Shown piece after piece: positions 1-8,133 of a stretch of 64,000 nt of DNA. Each line of letters starts with the position of its first letter. Positions within the stretch are counted from its first letter, which is position 1. The DNA comes from CAYXAA01 sp964462985 (GTDB lineage Bacteria > Pseudomonadota > Alphaproteobacteria > Rhizobiales > Stappiaceae). Location of the stretch: positions 82,926-146,925 of the forward strand of contig CAYXAA010000009.1 in assembly GCA_964462985.1 (NCBI GenBank), read 5' to 3'. Made by a program: the position numbers and the translations under genes. The notes beneath the pieces are model-generated. The model was given only the letters and a program-made list of their open reading frames with translations, had not been told where the DNA came from and made no database searches.

Positions 1-1458
1 CGTCTGAAGCCTGGCGGCGCGCTAACACTGCAAGAGGGCAAGGCGGATCTTGCCGGCGGGCAGATTGCGGGCACCTTCGCGATCAGGCGCTCGGGCGGGG
101 AGGCCGGCATTAATGGGGCCCTTCGCATCACCGACGCCGATCTCGCCGCGTATGTCTGGACCCGTCAGGGCCGGCCGCTCGCGACCGGTCGGTTCGACCT
201 CAACGCCGAGTTCGACGGCACCGGCCGATCGGTTGCCGGCATTGTGTCTTCGCTGGGCGGTGGCGGTACCTTCACGATCAAGGATGGCGAGATCCGCAGC
301 CTCAATCCCGATGCCTTCGGTCTTGTGATCCGGGCGGCCGACGCCGGGCTCGACCTGACCGATGAAGAAATTCGAAAGGCCTTCGCCAGCCATCTCGACA
401 CTGGAGTGCTGCCGTTCGATACGATCGAAGGCACCTTCTCGATTACCGGCGGGGTGGCGCGGATGCGTAACGTCAGTGTCGACAACGAAGAGGCTGCCCT
501 GTTCGGCAATGCCCAGGCCGATCTCGAGAGCGGCACGCTCGAGAGTGACTTCTCGCTCCGGGTTGATCCAGGCGAGAATGCCGTGACCGGGGCGGATCCG
601 CAGGTCGGCCTCGTGTTCTCCGGGCCGATCGAGGCGCCCAGCAGGCAAATCGACATTGCTCCATTCACTGCCTTCCTGACACTGCGGGCGTTCGAGCAGG
701 AAGTGCGCCGGGTCGAGGCGCTTCAGGCCGACATCCTGGAGCGTGAGCGCCTGATGCGGGAGCTGAAACGCCTGCGCCAAATTGAGAGTCGCAAGGAGCG
801 CGAAGCCGAGGAACAGAGGCGCGCGGCCGAGGAGGAAGCGCGGCGAGCGGCAGAAGAGGCGGCCCGGCTCGCCGCCGAGGAAGACGCCCGCCGGCGAGCG
901 GCCGAGGAAGCTGCGCGAGGCGAAGCGCCGCCAACTGCCTCGCCGCTCAGCCTGCCCGATGTGGTGCCCGGTCCGACGCCACTGGGCACAGTTCCGGCGC
1001 CGCAGCCTGCGGCGCCCGCCGGTGCAGCGGACGATGCTCGAGCATCCCCGAGCACGGTTGCGCCTCTAAGGTCCTCGACCGCGGCGTCGCCGGACCCGCA
1101 CCCGGTCCTTGCACCGCAGGAGCCCGTTAACAATTCGCCGGAACAGGACTTCAGAACGCGCATCCGGGCGGCGATCGATGCCGTGTCCGGCGCGGTCGAC
1201 GGCGGAGAGGGAAGCGTAGCGCCGGCCGCACCAGGCGCAGGGACGGAGGACCTGCCGCCGCTTGATGCCCCGATCGAGGTTGCACCGGCGCCTGGCTTCG
1301 ATGCCGAAGCGCGCGAAACGCTGCCGCCGTCCGAGCCGGCCGTGGCTGGCCCTGTCGGCCGAGATCCGCGTCCGACCCGCCGCACTCCGGCGCGTCCGGC
1401 GCCGCAGCGTTTCATCACGCTGCCGAACGGCGTCCTGGTCCCGGTGCCGGATCCGTAG
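1..1458 (+). CDS. AsmA-family protein, C-terminal part (5' end outside window)
   Basis: The reading frame is open from base 1 to a TAG at 1456-1458, giving 485 visible residues, so the gene starts upstream of the window. Roughly the first 230 residues resemble the C-terminal part of AsmA-like proteins (alternating beta-strand pattern, TFTIKDGEIRS, VSVDNEEAALFG), a family of inner-membrane-anchored periplasmic proteins linked to outer-membrane biogenesis and lipid transfer. From about residue 231 to 310 there is a charged Arg/Glu/Ala-rich coiled coil, followed by a Pro/Ala-rich low-complexity tail to the end. The tail is unusual for AsmA proteins. The last 44 bases overlap the 3' end of the convergent ribbon-helix-helix gene. 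The family call is good; the exact role is unknown. Confidence 0.75.
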   Translation, partial: RLKPGGALTLQEGKADLAGGQIAGTFAIRRSGGEAGINGALRITDADLAAYVWTRQGRPLATGRFDLNAEFDGTGRSVAGIVSSLGGGGTFTIKDGEIRSLNPDAFGLVIRAADAGLDLTDEEIRKAFASHLDTGVLPFDTIEGTFSITGGVARMRNVSVDNEEAALFGNAQADLESGTLESDFSLRVDPGENAVTGADPQVGLVFSGPIEAPSRQIDIAPFTAFLTLRAFEQEVRRVEALQADILERERLMRELKRLRQIESRKEREAEEQRRAAEEEARRAAEEAARLAAEEDARRRAAEEAARGEAPPTASPLSLPDVVPGPTPLGTVPAPQPAAPAGAADDARASPSTVAPLRSSTAASPDPHPVLAPQEPVNNSPEQDFRTRIRAAIDAVSGAVDGGEGSVAPAAPGAGTEDLPPLDAPIEVAPAPGFDAEARETLPPSEPAVAGPVGRDPRPTRRTPARPAPQRFITLPNGVLVPVPDP

Positions 1459-1690
1459 GGAAATTGGGTCCGGCTGGAATGGCGGCGCGGTAGTGACGCA
1501 GAACGGCGACCCGCACGGCGGAGGAGAGCGCGGCGTCCGGGGCGCGGCCATCGTCGATGCCGGCGATCAGCGCGGCGAGACTGATGTCTTCGTCCTTCGC
1601 CATGACTTCGAGGGCCTCCCAGAATTCCGGCTCCAGCGCCAGGCTGGTGCGGTGACCATGGAGCGTCAGGGATCGCTTCTTCAGCGTCAT
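1415..1690 (-). CDS. Ribbon-helix-helix domain protein
   Basis: A 91-residue protein with a compact N-terminal ribbon-helix-helix pattern: a basic strand (KKRSLTLHGHRTSLALE) followed by helices (FWEALEVMAKDEDISLAALIAGID). It fits the short RHH family common in alphaproteobacteria, presumed to bind DNA as a dimer, with targets unknown. Its ATG overlaps the stop codon of the upstream DUF4169 gene (ATGA at 1687-1690), indicating translational coupling. The C-terminal 25 residues are Pro-rich and read through the end of the convergent AsmA-like gene. Co-occurrence with DUF4169 and SspB is typical of Hyphomicrobiales genomes and supports the assignment. Confidence 0.75.
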   Translation of the reverse strand: MTLKKRSLTLHGHRTSLALEPEFWEALEVMAKDEDISLAALIAGIDDGRAPDAALSSAVRVAVLRHYRAAIPAGPNFPTDPAPGPGRRSAA

Positions 1691-1896
1691 TCGGATGGAG
1701 TATCCTCGGACGGTGCCAGGCGATGTCCGTCCAGAAGCCGGCGGCGCTGTTCAGCCAACTCCGCCTCGCGCTCCCGCTCGGCCCTGGTGCGGCCATGGCG
1801 AACCCGGTTTTCGGCCGCTCGGGCTTCCTTGTCCTTGCGCGCCTTGGCCTTGCGGGCCCGCCGGAGATTGACGATTTCGGCCGCCATGATGCCCAA
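1687..1896 (-). CDS. DUF4169 family small basic protein
   Basis: A 69-residue highly charged protein. The N-terminal segment EIVNLRRARKAKARKDKEARAAENRVRHGRT matches the DUF4169 pattern, a short Lys/Arg/Glu-rich helix family of unknown function found almost only in alphaproteobacteria. ATG at 1894-1896 is the likely start, although a second in-frame ATG lies three codons further in. The gene lies 18 bases downstream of sspB and overlaps the RHH gene by four bases, so the three genes probably form one transcript. No function can be assigned from sequence. Confidence 0.72.
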   Translation of the reverse strand: MGIMAAEIVNLRRARKAKARKDKEARAAENRVRHGRTRAEREREAELAEQRRRLLDGHRLAPSEDTPSE

Positions 1897-1914
1897 CCGA
1901 TCCCTGCGGCCGAA

Positions 1915-2520
1915 TCAGGGCTTCTTGCGGAACTTGTCGAGCGAAACGACCTCCGCTCCGGAGGAGGCGGCCGGTTCGGCGGGTGCATCAGACGGCGAAG
2001 GCGCGCGGCGCGGGGCTGGGTCGCTGTTCTCCTTTGCCGCCTTGTCCTTGGGAGCCTTGTCGGAGCGCGGCTGGGTCTTGGCTTCGACCTTGCTCAGCGT
2101 CGCTTCGGCCTCGGCCTGCTCCTTCGCCGCCAGCTTCAGCTCCTCGGGCAGCTCCTCGGCGGTCTTGCCAGGGTCGAACTCCAGCGCGAACTGCACGGAC
2201 GGGTCGAAGAAGCCCTTGATTGCCGAAAACGGGATGAACAGCCGCTCGGGAATGCCGCCGAACGAAAGGCCGACCTCGAAGCTGTGCTCGGTGACGGTCA
2301 GATCCCAGAACTGATGCTGGAGAACGATCGTCATCTCCTTCGGATAGCGCTCCTTGAGCCGCGGTGATATGCGCACGCCCGGCGCCGTCGTGTCGAAGGC
2401 GATGTAGAAGTGATGGTCGCCCGGGAGCCCGGCGCGCATGACCTCTGTGAGCACCTTGCGCACGGCACCGCGCAAGGCGTCCTGAATGACGATGTCGTAT
2501 CGGATGAGGTCTTCGGCCAT
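1915..2520 (-). CDS. sspB: SspB-like ClpXP adaptor protein
   Basis: A 201-residue protein of the SspB family, which in alphaproteobacteria tethers ssrA-tagged and other substrates to the ClpXP protease. Residues 1 to about 140 carry the substrate-binding fold (YDIVIQDALRGAVRKVLTEV, HHFYIAFDTTAPGVRISPRL, LFIPFSAIKGFFDPSVQFAL). A Lys/Asp/Ala/Pro-rich linker follows and the gene ends in a short conserved tail (VVSLDKFRKKP) that fits the ClpX-binding motif seen at SspB C-termini. The neighbouring ssrA tmRNA gene upstream on the same strand makes the functional link attractive, since SspB delivers tmRNA-tagged peptides. The Shine-Dalgarno sequence is weak. Confidence 0.88.
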   Translation of the reverse strand: MAEDLIRYDIVIQDALRGAVRKVLTEVMRAGLPGDHHFYIAFDTTAPGVRISPRLKERYPKEMTIVLQHQFWDLTVTEHSFEVGLSFGGIPERLFIPFSAIKGFFDPSVQFALEFDPGKTAEELPEELKLAAKEQAEAEATLSKVEAKTQPRSDKAPKDKAAKENSDPAPRRAPSPSDAPAEPAASSGAEVVSLDKFRKKP

Positions 2521-2640
2521 AGGTCCGAACCGCCGGAATCAGTGTCGATGCGGCGCACAATGACGCGCCGGTCCGCAAAAGAAAAGCCCGGGAGAAAAGC
2601 TCGCCGGGGCCGATCCTCGACGACCGGGAGCGGAGGTCGA

Positions 2641-2960
2641 GTGGAGGCTTCTGTTGCCAGGTGCCTCCGAACCCCGCCTGACGGTGCTACCCGCCAGGAC
2701 TTTAATGGACTACCCGCACCGCATTACGCGGCGAGAGCGGCGTCCGAAGCATAGTTGTCATTGGCAACTATTAGGATGGCCCGATATCGGCGGTACCATG
2801 CCGGGCGAAAGTACAGCCTTTACACCCTCGTCGATCCTATTTCGCCCCCGCCGAAACCCACGGGTTGCCGTGAGCTTGGGTGGAGGCGCCGGGTACCGCC
2901 CCCGGGTCCGATAGGCTTATTGCGCTGACCATTTATCGCCATAGCCGACCGTCGTCGGCA
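2641..2960 (-). ncRNA. ssrA: Permuted two-piece transfer-messenger RNA (tmRNA)
   Basis: The minus strand encodes a circularly permuted tmRNA, which rescues stalled ribosomes. The tag frame at 2765-2724 reads ANDNYASDAALAA followed by TAA, a typical alphaproteobacterial degradation tag. The coding piece begins near 2849 with GGGGGCGAAATAGGATCGAC, and its first seven bases pair with CGCCTCC at 2888-2882, the 3' arm of the acceptor stem, followed by ACC at 2881-2879. A T-arm-like stem CCGGG/CCCGG precedes it. The acceptor piece therefore lies upstream of the coding piece, with a short intervening segment (about 2850-2878) expected to be removed. A 6-bp hairpin (2643-2648 with 2663-2668) closes the 3' end. 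Outer boundaries are approximate, and the CCA end is not fully encoded. Confidence 0.93.
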
Positions 2961-2966
2961 CCACGG

Positions 2967-2995
2967 AATATAGGTGGTCAGTTCCCGTCTGAAAA
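2967..2995 (-). promoter_or_regulatory. Sigma-70-like promoter for ssrA
   Basis: On the minus strand TTTTCA (2995-2990) and TATATT (2972-2967) are separated by 17 bases. This predicts a start near 2960, immediately before the acceptor piece of the tmRNA. The match to the -10 consensus is good and to the -35 moderate. Confidence 0.5.
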
Positions 2996-3170
2996 GACCG
3001 CTCACAGCGGAATCGGAAGCATAGCCGGCGTATCGGACCCGGCAGGGGAAAACAGGGATGGTGTCCCGGCCTCCGCCTCTTCACCCTTGCCAAGAGACGA
3101 CCGGCGCCCGATGCTGGAGAAACTGGAATCGCCCGGGACACCCCGGTGCACCGTGACCGCGGAGCTTCGC

Positions 3171-3980
3171 GTGAAAGCCTATCTCGACCTGATGCGCCGG
3201 ATCCTCGAGGAGGGCGCCGATAAGACCGACCGCACCGGAACGGGCACGCGCTCGGTGTTCGGCCATCAGATGCGCTTCGACCTTCAGCACGGCTTCCCGA
3301 TGGTCACCACCAAGAAGCTGCATCTGAAGTCGATCATCCACGAACTGCTGTGGTTCCTGGCCGGCGACACCAACATCAAATATCTCAACGACCACGGTGT
3401 CCGGATTTGGGACGAATGGGCCGACGAGAACGGTGAGCTTGGCCCGGTTTACGGCGCGCAATGGCGCTCCTGGCCGCGCAACGCCGACGGCGGGCCGGAC
3501 GGGGCGACGATCGACCAGATCCAGACCCTGCTCGACCAGATCCGCCGCAATCCCGACAGCCGGCGGCTGATCGTCTCGGCCTGGAACCCGGCGCTGGTCG
3601 ACCAGATGGCGCTGCCGCCGTGCCACACGTTGTTCCAATTCTATATCGCCGACGGCCGGCTCTCCTGCCAGCTCTACCAGCGGTCGGCCGACGTCTTCCT
3701 CGGTGTGCCGTTCAACATCGCGTCTTATGCGCTCTTGACCATGATGGTGGCGCAGGTCACCGGCTACCGACCCGGCGACTTCGTCCACACCTTCGGCGAC
3801 GCACACCTTTACCGCAACCACTTCGAGCAGGCGCGGCTGCAGCTCCAGCGCGAGCCGAGGCCGTTGCCGAAGATGGTCATCAACCCGGACGTGACGGACC
3901 TGTTCTCGTTCCGCTACGAGGATTTCGCGCTGGAGGGATACGATCCGCACCCGCATATCAAGGCGGAGGTGGCAGTCTGA
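3171..3980 (+). CDS. thyA: Thymidylate synthase
   Basis: ThyA methylates dUMP to dTMP using methylenetetrahydrofolate. I chose the GTG at 3171 because GGAG at 3161-3164 sits six bases upstream and the resulting N-terminus (VKAYLDLMRRILEEG) aligns with residue 1 of known ThyA; the frame is open much further upstream, into the tmRNA gene, but that is not coding. Length is 269 residues, close to the usual 264. Visible motifs are DRTGTGT, the active-site Cys151 in LPPCHTLFQ, LYQRSADVFLG and the C-terminal substrate-closing end HPHIKAEVAV. Its pathway partner folA follows at 5336, separated by two oppositely oriented genes. Confidence 0.96.
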   Translation: MKAYLDLMRRILEEGADKTDRTGTGTRSVFGHQMRFDLQHGFPMVTTKKLHLKSIIHELLWFLAGDTNIKYLNDHGVRIWDEWADENGELGPVYGAQWRSWPRNADGGPDGATIDQIQTLLDQIRRNPDSRRLIVSAWNPALVDQMALPPCHTLFQFYIADGRLSCQLYQRSADVFLGVPFNIASYALLTMMVAQVTGYRPGDFVHTFGDAHLYRNHFEQARLQLQREPRPLPKMVINPDVTDLFSFRYEDFALEGYDPHPHIKAEVAV

Positions 3981-4055
3981 GGGGCAGGCCCCAACTCAAG
4001 GTGCCATTTTACGCGCATTACGCGTTCGGCATCTCGATTTGCGTCATCCCGGACA

Positions 4056-4075
4056 GCGCACGCGTTTTCGTGCGC
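4056..4075. terminator. Possible terminator between convergent thyA and DUF2461 gene
   Basis: GCGCACG (4056-4062) and CGTGCGC (4069-4075) form a 7-bp stem with a six-base loop containing four T residues. It sits in the 111-base gap between converging genes. There is no long T-run after it on either strand, so the call is tentative. Confidence 0.4.
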
Positions 4076-4091
4076 GTGCATTTGGGGGCCC

Positions 4092-4769
4092 TCAAAGCTC
4101 CCTGAGCCACTCGAACACTCCACGCGCCGGCAAAAATCGCTCGACGCAGAACGCCACCGCTCCCGGCGTCGTCATCTCCTTGGGGCGCGGTTCGTCGCGC
4201 CAGACCCCGAGGCCCTTCTGCTTCAGAAGTGCGGCGTGGCGGTGGTCGGCAGAGAAGCCGGCGGGCACCCGGGCAAGGTCGGGGTCGCGCAGGCGAAAGC
4301 CGGCGGCGGCAAGGCCTGCAATCAGGCCCGCCAGCATGTCACCGTCGGACGTTTCGGCGACGCGGCGGCAATAGCGGTCGAGCATGTCTTTCTCGAAGGT
4401 CATCATGCCGACGCCCTGCTTGAGGCGGTCAGGACCGAGCAACAGGAAAAAGCTCGGCGGATGGGCCTGCTTGTTGCGGAAGATGCCATCGGACGGCCAC
4501 GCTGCGAAGCGCAGGAAAGGCTCGTAAGGCCGTTTGTCCTTGGAAAAGCGGACGTCGCGGTTGATTCGGAAGGTTTTGGACGCCATCGGTATCCCGGTCG
4601 CCGCACCAAGTGCGCTGCAGAGCGCCGCTTCGAACGCGGCCGCCGGGGCCTTGACCGATTGCTCGTAGGTCCTGCGGTTGTCCTCGAACCACTCGCGCCT
4701 GTTATTTTCCGCAAGGCCGGAAAGGAAGGCGAAGGCTTCCTCGGGGAAGCCTTGAAAAGCGGCGGTCAT
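4092..4769 (-). CDS. DUF2461 family protein
   Basis: A 225-residue protein recognisable as DUF2461 (TIGR02453-type) by its order of conserved segments: FPEEAFAFLSGLAENNRREWF near the N-terminus, FRINRDVRFSKDKRPYEPFL in the middle, then GIFRNKQAHPPSFFLLLGPD and GVGMMTFEKDMLDRYC. The biochemical function of this widespread family is not known. The ATG at 4769-4767 overlaps the TGA of the upstream TfoX-domain gene, so the two are probably co-translated. An unbroken frame extends further upstream, but the overlap start matches the family's N-terminus. Confidence 0.85.
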   Translation of the reverse strand: MTAAFQGFPEEAFAFLSGLAENNRREWFEDNRRTYEQSVKAPAAAFEAALCSALGAATGIPMASKTFRINRDVRFSKDKRPYEPFLRFAAWPSDGIFRNKQAHPPSFFLLLGPDRLKQGVGMMTFEKDMLDRYCRRVAETSDGDMLAGLIAGLAAAGFRLRDPDLARVPAGFSADHRHAALLKQKGLGVWRDEPRPKEMTTPGAVAFCVERFLPARGVFEWLREL

Positions 4770-5176
4770 GGCCGGGTGCTCCCCGCGCGCTTGCGTCGCC
4801 GCGGCGGCCTTTCCGCCTTCGGCAACAGACTCGAGGCGAAGGCGACCGCGGGCTTGAGCCAGCCGGCGAGGTCGGCGTCGGTCTCCAGCCCCTCGGGCGC
4901 AACCCAGAGAAAGCCGGTCATGCGCCGGCCGCCGTGAACCATGAGGGTGGCGTGAGGCCGTGCGGCGAGTGTCGCCTCCTGCTCGGCTCCGGGCCGCAGC
5001 AGCAACCCCTGCCTGCTGGCGCCGCAGACCATGTTGCCGTTGATCAGGAAGCAGATGCCACCGAACATGCGTTTTGTCGTGACGCCGCGCTCCGGCAGGT
5101 GCGGACGGATACGCTCCGCGAGCAGGTCGACATTCATCGGTTGTGCCGGAGGTGTTCTGTCTGTGGCCTTCGCCAT
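4766..5176 (-). CDS. TfoX N-terminal domain protein
   Basis: A 136-residue protein with the TfoX N-terminal fold at about residues 15-110 (LAERIRPHLPERGVTTKRMFGGICFLINGNMVCG, then FLWVAPEGLETDADLAGWL). Full-length TfoX/Sxy regulates competence in gammaproteobacteria, but stand-alone N-domain proteins like this one are common and mostly uncharacterised. A strong Shine-Dalgarno GGGAGG precedes the ATG at 5176-5174. The C-terminal 25 residues are Arg/Lys/Pro-rich. The gene overlaps the downstream DUF2461 gene by four bases. Competence regulation should not be inferred from this domain alone. Confidence 0.85.
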   Translation of the reverse strand: MAKATDRTPPAQPMNVDLLAERIRPHLPERGVTTKRMFGGICFLINGNMVCGASRQGLLLRPGAEQEATLAARPHATLMVHGGRRMTGFLWVAPEGLETDADLAGWLKPAVAFASSLLPKAERPPRRRKRAGSTRP

Positions 5177-5335
5177 GGTCCCTCCCGGGTTTCCGCCACC
5201 GCAGCGCCAGAATGCCGGAACCGCACGGCGACATGAACGAAAAATTTTGCGGAAGGCGGGTTCCCTGCGGCCGGCGCAGAGGCCAATGTCGCACCACCAT
5301 CAACGCTTGTTCACCGATCGCTGGGGAGCCGTCCC

Positions 5336-5893
5336 ATGAACGTCGCCAGTTCCGAAGCGCCCATCGCGGTCGTAATCGTGGCGGCCGTCGCCGAGAACGG
5401 CGTGATTGGCGCCGAAAACGACATGCCGTGGCGGCTCTCGACGGACCTCAAGCGCTTCAAGCGGATCACGCTCGGCAAGCCGGTCGTGATGGGGCGCAAG
5501 ACCTTCCTGTCGCTCGGCAAGCCGCTGCCCGGCCGGCCGAATGTCGTCATCACGCACGACCCCGGATTCGCAGCCGAGGGGGCGACGGTGGTGCACAGTT
5601 TCGCTGAGGGGCTGGCGGTTGCCCGGCAGCTTGCCACCGAGCTTGGTGCAGACGACGTCATCATCGGCGGCGGCGGGCAGATCTATGCCGAGGCCATGGC
5701 TTCGGCCGACCGGCTGGAGATCACCCGGGTGCATGCGACGCCGGAGGGCGACACCAGGTTCCCGCCGATTGATCCGGGCGTCTGGGAGGAGGTGGCGCGG
5801 GAGACGCCGGAGCGCGGTGAGAAGGACAGCGCCGACGTGACCTTCCTGACCTATCGGCGTCGGAACGATGGGGCAGCTGGGCCAAAAACGTAG
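5336..5893 (+). CDS. folA: Dihydrofolate reductase
   Basis: DHFR reduces dihydrofolate to tetrahydrofolate with NADPH, regenerating the cofactor oxidised by ThyA. The 185-residue protein shows the family hallmarks in order: VAAVAENGVIGAENDMPWRLSTDLKRFK (substrate pocket), GKPVVMGRKTFLSLGKPLPGRPNVVIT (NADPH binding) and DVIIGGGGQIYAEAM. The first 11 residues form a short N-terminal extension. thyA-folA pairs are common in this group, and here the two genes are separated by the opposite-strand DUF2461/TfoX pair. The C-terminus ends in a short polar tail. Confidence 0.95.
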   Translation: MNVASSEAPIAVVIVAAVAENGVIGAENDMPWRLSTDLKRFKRITLGKPVVMGRKTFLSLGKPLPGRPNVVITHDPGFAAEGATVVHSFAEGLAVARQLATELGADDVIIGGGGQIYAEAMASADRLEITRVHATPEGDTRFPPIDPGVWEEVARETPERGEKDSADVTFLTYRRRNDGAAGPKT

Positions 5894-5965
5894 CGCACCG
5901 CCTTCCGATTGCCGGCGGGCTCGCCTACCATCGGGATGATGAAGACGCGAGCAGGGGAGGGAACG

Positions 5966-6340
5966 ATGACCGCGACGGTCAACATTCTGTCGAGAGTGCC
6001 GGACACCGACACGATTGGCGGGCGCATCCGCCGCGCGCGTGAGGCCACCGGGTATTCCTCTGCGCAGCTGGCCCGTCGGATCGGCGTGAAGACAACGACG
6101 GTCGCCGGCTGGGAGCACGATCGCGCCGCTCCGCGCGCAAACCGTCTTACCATGCTCGCCGGCGTGCTCGGGGTCAGCCCGACGTGGCTGCTGCACGGTC
6201 TCGGAGAGGCGCCGGCCCGCGAAGCGATCCGCGGCGAGCTTGCTGTCCTGTCCTCGAGCCTCGAGGCCGTCAAGGAGCTGCACCGGCGCAGCGGCGAAGC
6301 CATCGCCCGCCTCGAGGAGCAGATCGCCCGGCTTTCCTGA
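5966..6340 (+). CDS. XRE-family helix-turn-helix regulator with C-terminal coiled coil
   Basis: A 124-residue protein. Residues of about 12-75 form a Cro/C1-type HTH (IGGRIRRAREATGYSSAQLARRIGVKTTTVAGWEHDRAAPR) ending in LLHGLGEAP, and the last 35 residues (LEAVKELHRRSGEAIARLEEQIARL) look like a short coiled coil that could mediate dimerisation. The ATG at 5966 was preferred over upstream starts because GGGGAGGG lies just before it. It follows folA by about 70 bases and precedes the FAD oxidase gene on the same strand. The regulated target is unknown. Confidence 0.82.
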   Translation: MTATVNILSRVPDTDTIGGRIRRAREATGYSSAQLARRIGVKTTTVAGWEHDRAAPRANRLTMLAGVLGVSPTWLLHGLGEAPAREAIRGELAVLSSSLEAVKELHRRSGEAIARLEEQIARLS

Positions 6341-6431
6341 CGAGGGCCGGTGATCGCGCGCCGGTCCGGGCTGGTGGGTGCGGCTTGTGCCCGTTAGGCT
6401 CCTGCCCGATTCCATCGGACGGGAGCGTGTC

Positions 6432-7685
6432 TTGAGCGAATTCGACGTCGTTGTGATCGGGGCCGGCGCGGCCGGGCTCGCCGCCGGCGAACGGCTTCTG
6501 GCCTCCGGCCGGCGCTTTGCCGTTCTGGAAGCCCGGCAGCGCCCGGGCGGGCGCGCCTGGACCGACTTTTCCATCTTTGGCGGCATTCCTTTCGACCGTG
6601 GATGCCACTGGATTCATTCGGCCTCACGGAACCCGTTTCTGGACATCGCGAGGCGGCTCGGTCATCACGTCGAGCCTGGCAAGACCCGGCGCTCGCGCCA
6701 GATCTATCTCGGAACGACAGCCGCCGATGCCGAGACGGCCAGGGCAGCCTGGGATGCCGTGGAAGCGGCCTTCGCGGCCGCCGAGGCGGCAGGGAATGCC
6801 GGCCGCGACGTCGCTGCAAGCGAGGTCTGCGACACGGCGGGCCCGTGGTGGCAACTGGCGCGGCACTGGATGACGCTGCTGTCGTCGCTGCCGCCGGAAG
6901 AGATCTCCACGCTCGACCTATCGCGCTATCACGATACTCACGAGAACTGGCCGGTGGCCGGCGGCTACGGCGCGCTGGTCGTCCGGGCCGCGGCCGCAGT
7001 GCCTGTCCATCTTGGCACCGTCGTGACCGGAATCGACTACAGCCGTTCGCCGATCAGAGTCACGACCGAGCGCGGCACGCTGACGGCCGGTGCGGTGATC
7101 ATCACGGCATCAACCAATGTGCTGAGCTCCGGGGCCATCCGTTTCTCGCCCGGCCTGCCGCCCGCGCATGGCGAGGCGCTCGCTGCCTGTCCGGTCGGAG
7201 TGGCAGAGAAGGTCGCGTTCCTTCTCGACCGACCGCTGGAAGGCATTGCGCCGACGTCCTATGTCGACACGCTGGACCCGGGAAATCGAGAGCGCTCCCC
7301 GATCAATTTCACGCTCAATCCGTTCGGTCATCCAATGGCCGTCGGCCAGCTTGCCGGGGAGAATGCCCGCGTCCTGGAGGCTGAGGGCGAGTCATCCATG
7401 ATTGCGTTCGGGCTTGCAGCACTGAAGGAGGCATTCGGCAGTGATATCGCCCGGCGGATCAAGGTGGCGACGGCAACACATTGGGTATCGGACCGGTTCG
7501 TGCGCGGCGGTTATTCCTGTGCACTGCCGGGCCAGGCGGACCTGCGCCGCCTCCTCCGTGAGCCGATCGGCGATCGGGTGTTCCTCGCCGGCGAGGCCGT
7601 GTCCGACCACGCCTTTTCCACGGCGCACGGGGCGCGGCAAAGCGGCCTTGCCGCTGCCGATCGGGCGCTGGCGGTGCTGTCGTGA
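6432..7685 (+). CDS. FAD-dependent amine oxidase-like oxidoreductase
   Basis: A flavoprotein of the monoamine oxidase/phytoene desaturase superfamily. The N-terminal dinucleotide-binding motif VVIGAGAAGLAAGERLL is followed by VLEARQRPGGRAWTD, the usual FAD-ribose and second-glycine region, and the C-terminal FAD segment VFLAGEAVSDHAFSTAHGARQSG is present. Substrate specificity cannot be read from sequence. The likely start is TTG at 6432 with GGGAG at 6421-6425, six bases upstream, giving 417 residues; an in-frame GTG at 6378 would add 18. No partner genes suggest a pathway. Confidence 0.82.
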   Translation: MSEFDVVVIGAGAAGLAAGERLLASGRRFAVLEARQRPGGRAWTDFSIFGGIPFDRGCHWIHSASRNPFLDIARRLGHHVEPGKTRRSRQIYLGTTAADAETARAAWDAVEAAFAAAEAAGNAGRDVAASEVCDTAGPWWQLARHWMTLLSSLPPEEISTLDLSRYHDTHENWPVAGGYGALVVRAAAAVPVHLGTVVTGIDYSRSPIRVTTERGTLTAGAVIITASTNVLSSGAIRFSPGLPPAHGEALAACPVGVAEKVAFLLDRPLEGIAPTSYVDTLDPGNRERSPINFTLNPFGHPMAVGQLAGENARVLEAEGESSMIAFGLAALKEAFGSDIARRIKVATATHWVSDRFVRGGYSCALPGQADLRRLLREPIGDRVFLAGEAVSDHAFSTAHGARQSGLAAADRALAVLS

Positions 7686-7719
7686 CGACCACGGCCGGGC
7701 TCGGCCGCCTAGTTGACGT

Positions 7720-8133
7720 TCACCGTACGGTCACCGAAATGCGGCAGGTCACCGCCGGCACGCCGTTGAAGGCGATCACATACTCGAACGCGTCGGTTCC
7801 GCGGAAGCCGAGCCTGGGCGTGTACACGACCTGCTTTCCCGGCACCGGTTTGCCAACGCAACCGGGAGGTACGGTGCCGACGCCGGCTTTGGAGGGAATT
7901 CTCGATGAGACGTCGATCACGGTGACGTGACCGTTGGCCGGACGTCCGAGGATCGTCACGGTGGTCCGTTTCGGCGTGCAGTCGTCGTTCCAGCCCTGAG
8001 CTTCGCCGAGCCTGGCCGGGCGGCCTTCAGTGGTCGCGATCGTCTTGTTGACAACCCTGGGGGCGGACAGAGCGGGAAGTGCCGCCAGGCCCAGTGCTGC
8101 GGTCAATCCAAGGGCGAAGGCGGTCTTGCGCAC
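7720..8133 (-). CDS. Secreted protein of unknown function with Ig-like/cadherin-like strand pattern
   Basis: A 137-residue protein with a clear Sec signal peptide (MRKTAFALGLTAALGLAALPALSA, cleavage expected after ALSA). The mature part contains three Cys residues (DDCTP, PPGCVG, VTCRI) and ends with YTPRLGFRGTDAFEYVIAFNG, a pattern typical of bacterial Ig-like/cadherin-like repeats in which Tyr-Thr-Pro and Phe-x-Gly-x-Asp-x-Phe-x-Tyr recur. A single such domain is expected. It is monocistronic and convergent with the FAD oxidase gene. I do not recognise a specific function. Confidence 0.7.
   Translation of the reverse strand: MRKTAFALGLTAALGLAALPALSAPRVVNKTIATTEGRPARLGEAQGWNDDCTPKRTTVTILGRPANGHVTVIDVSSRIPSKAGVGTVPPGCVGKPVPGKQVVYTPRLGFRGTDAFEYVIAFNGVPAVTCRISVTVR

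Noticed and set aside
723..1988. 421-codon minus-strand frame
   Set aside because: It lies opposite the AsmA-like gene and across the RHH/DUF4169 genes and is Arg/Ser/Pro-rich without domains.
2880..3170. Upstream extension of thyA through the 5' region
   Set aside because: The open frame overlaps the tmRNA gene and its promoter; GTG 3171 has a good ribosome-binding site and matches the ThyA N-terminus.
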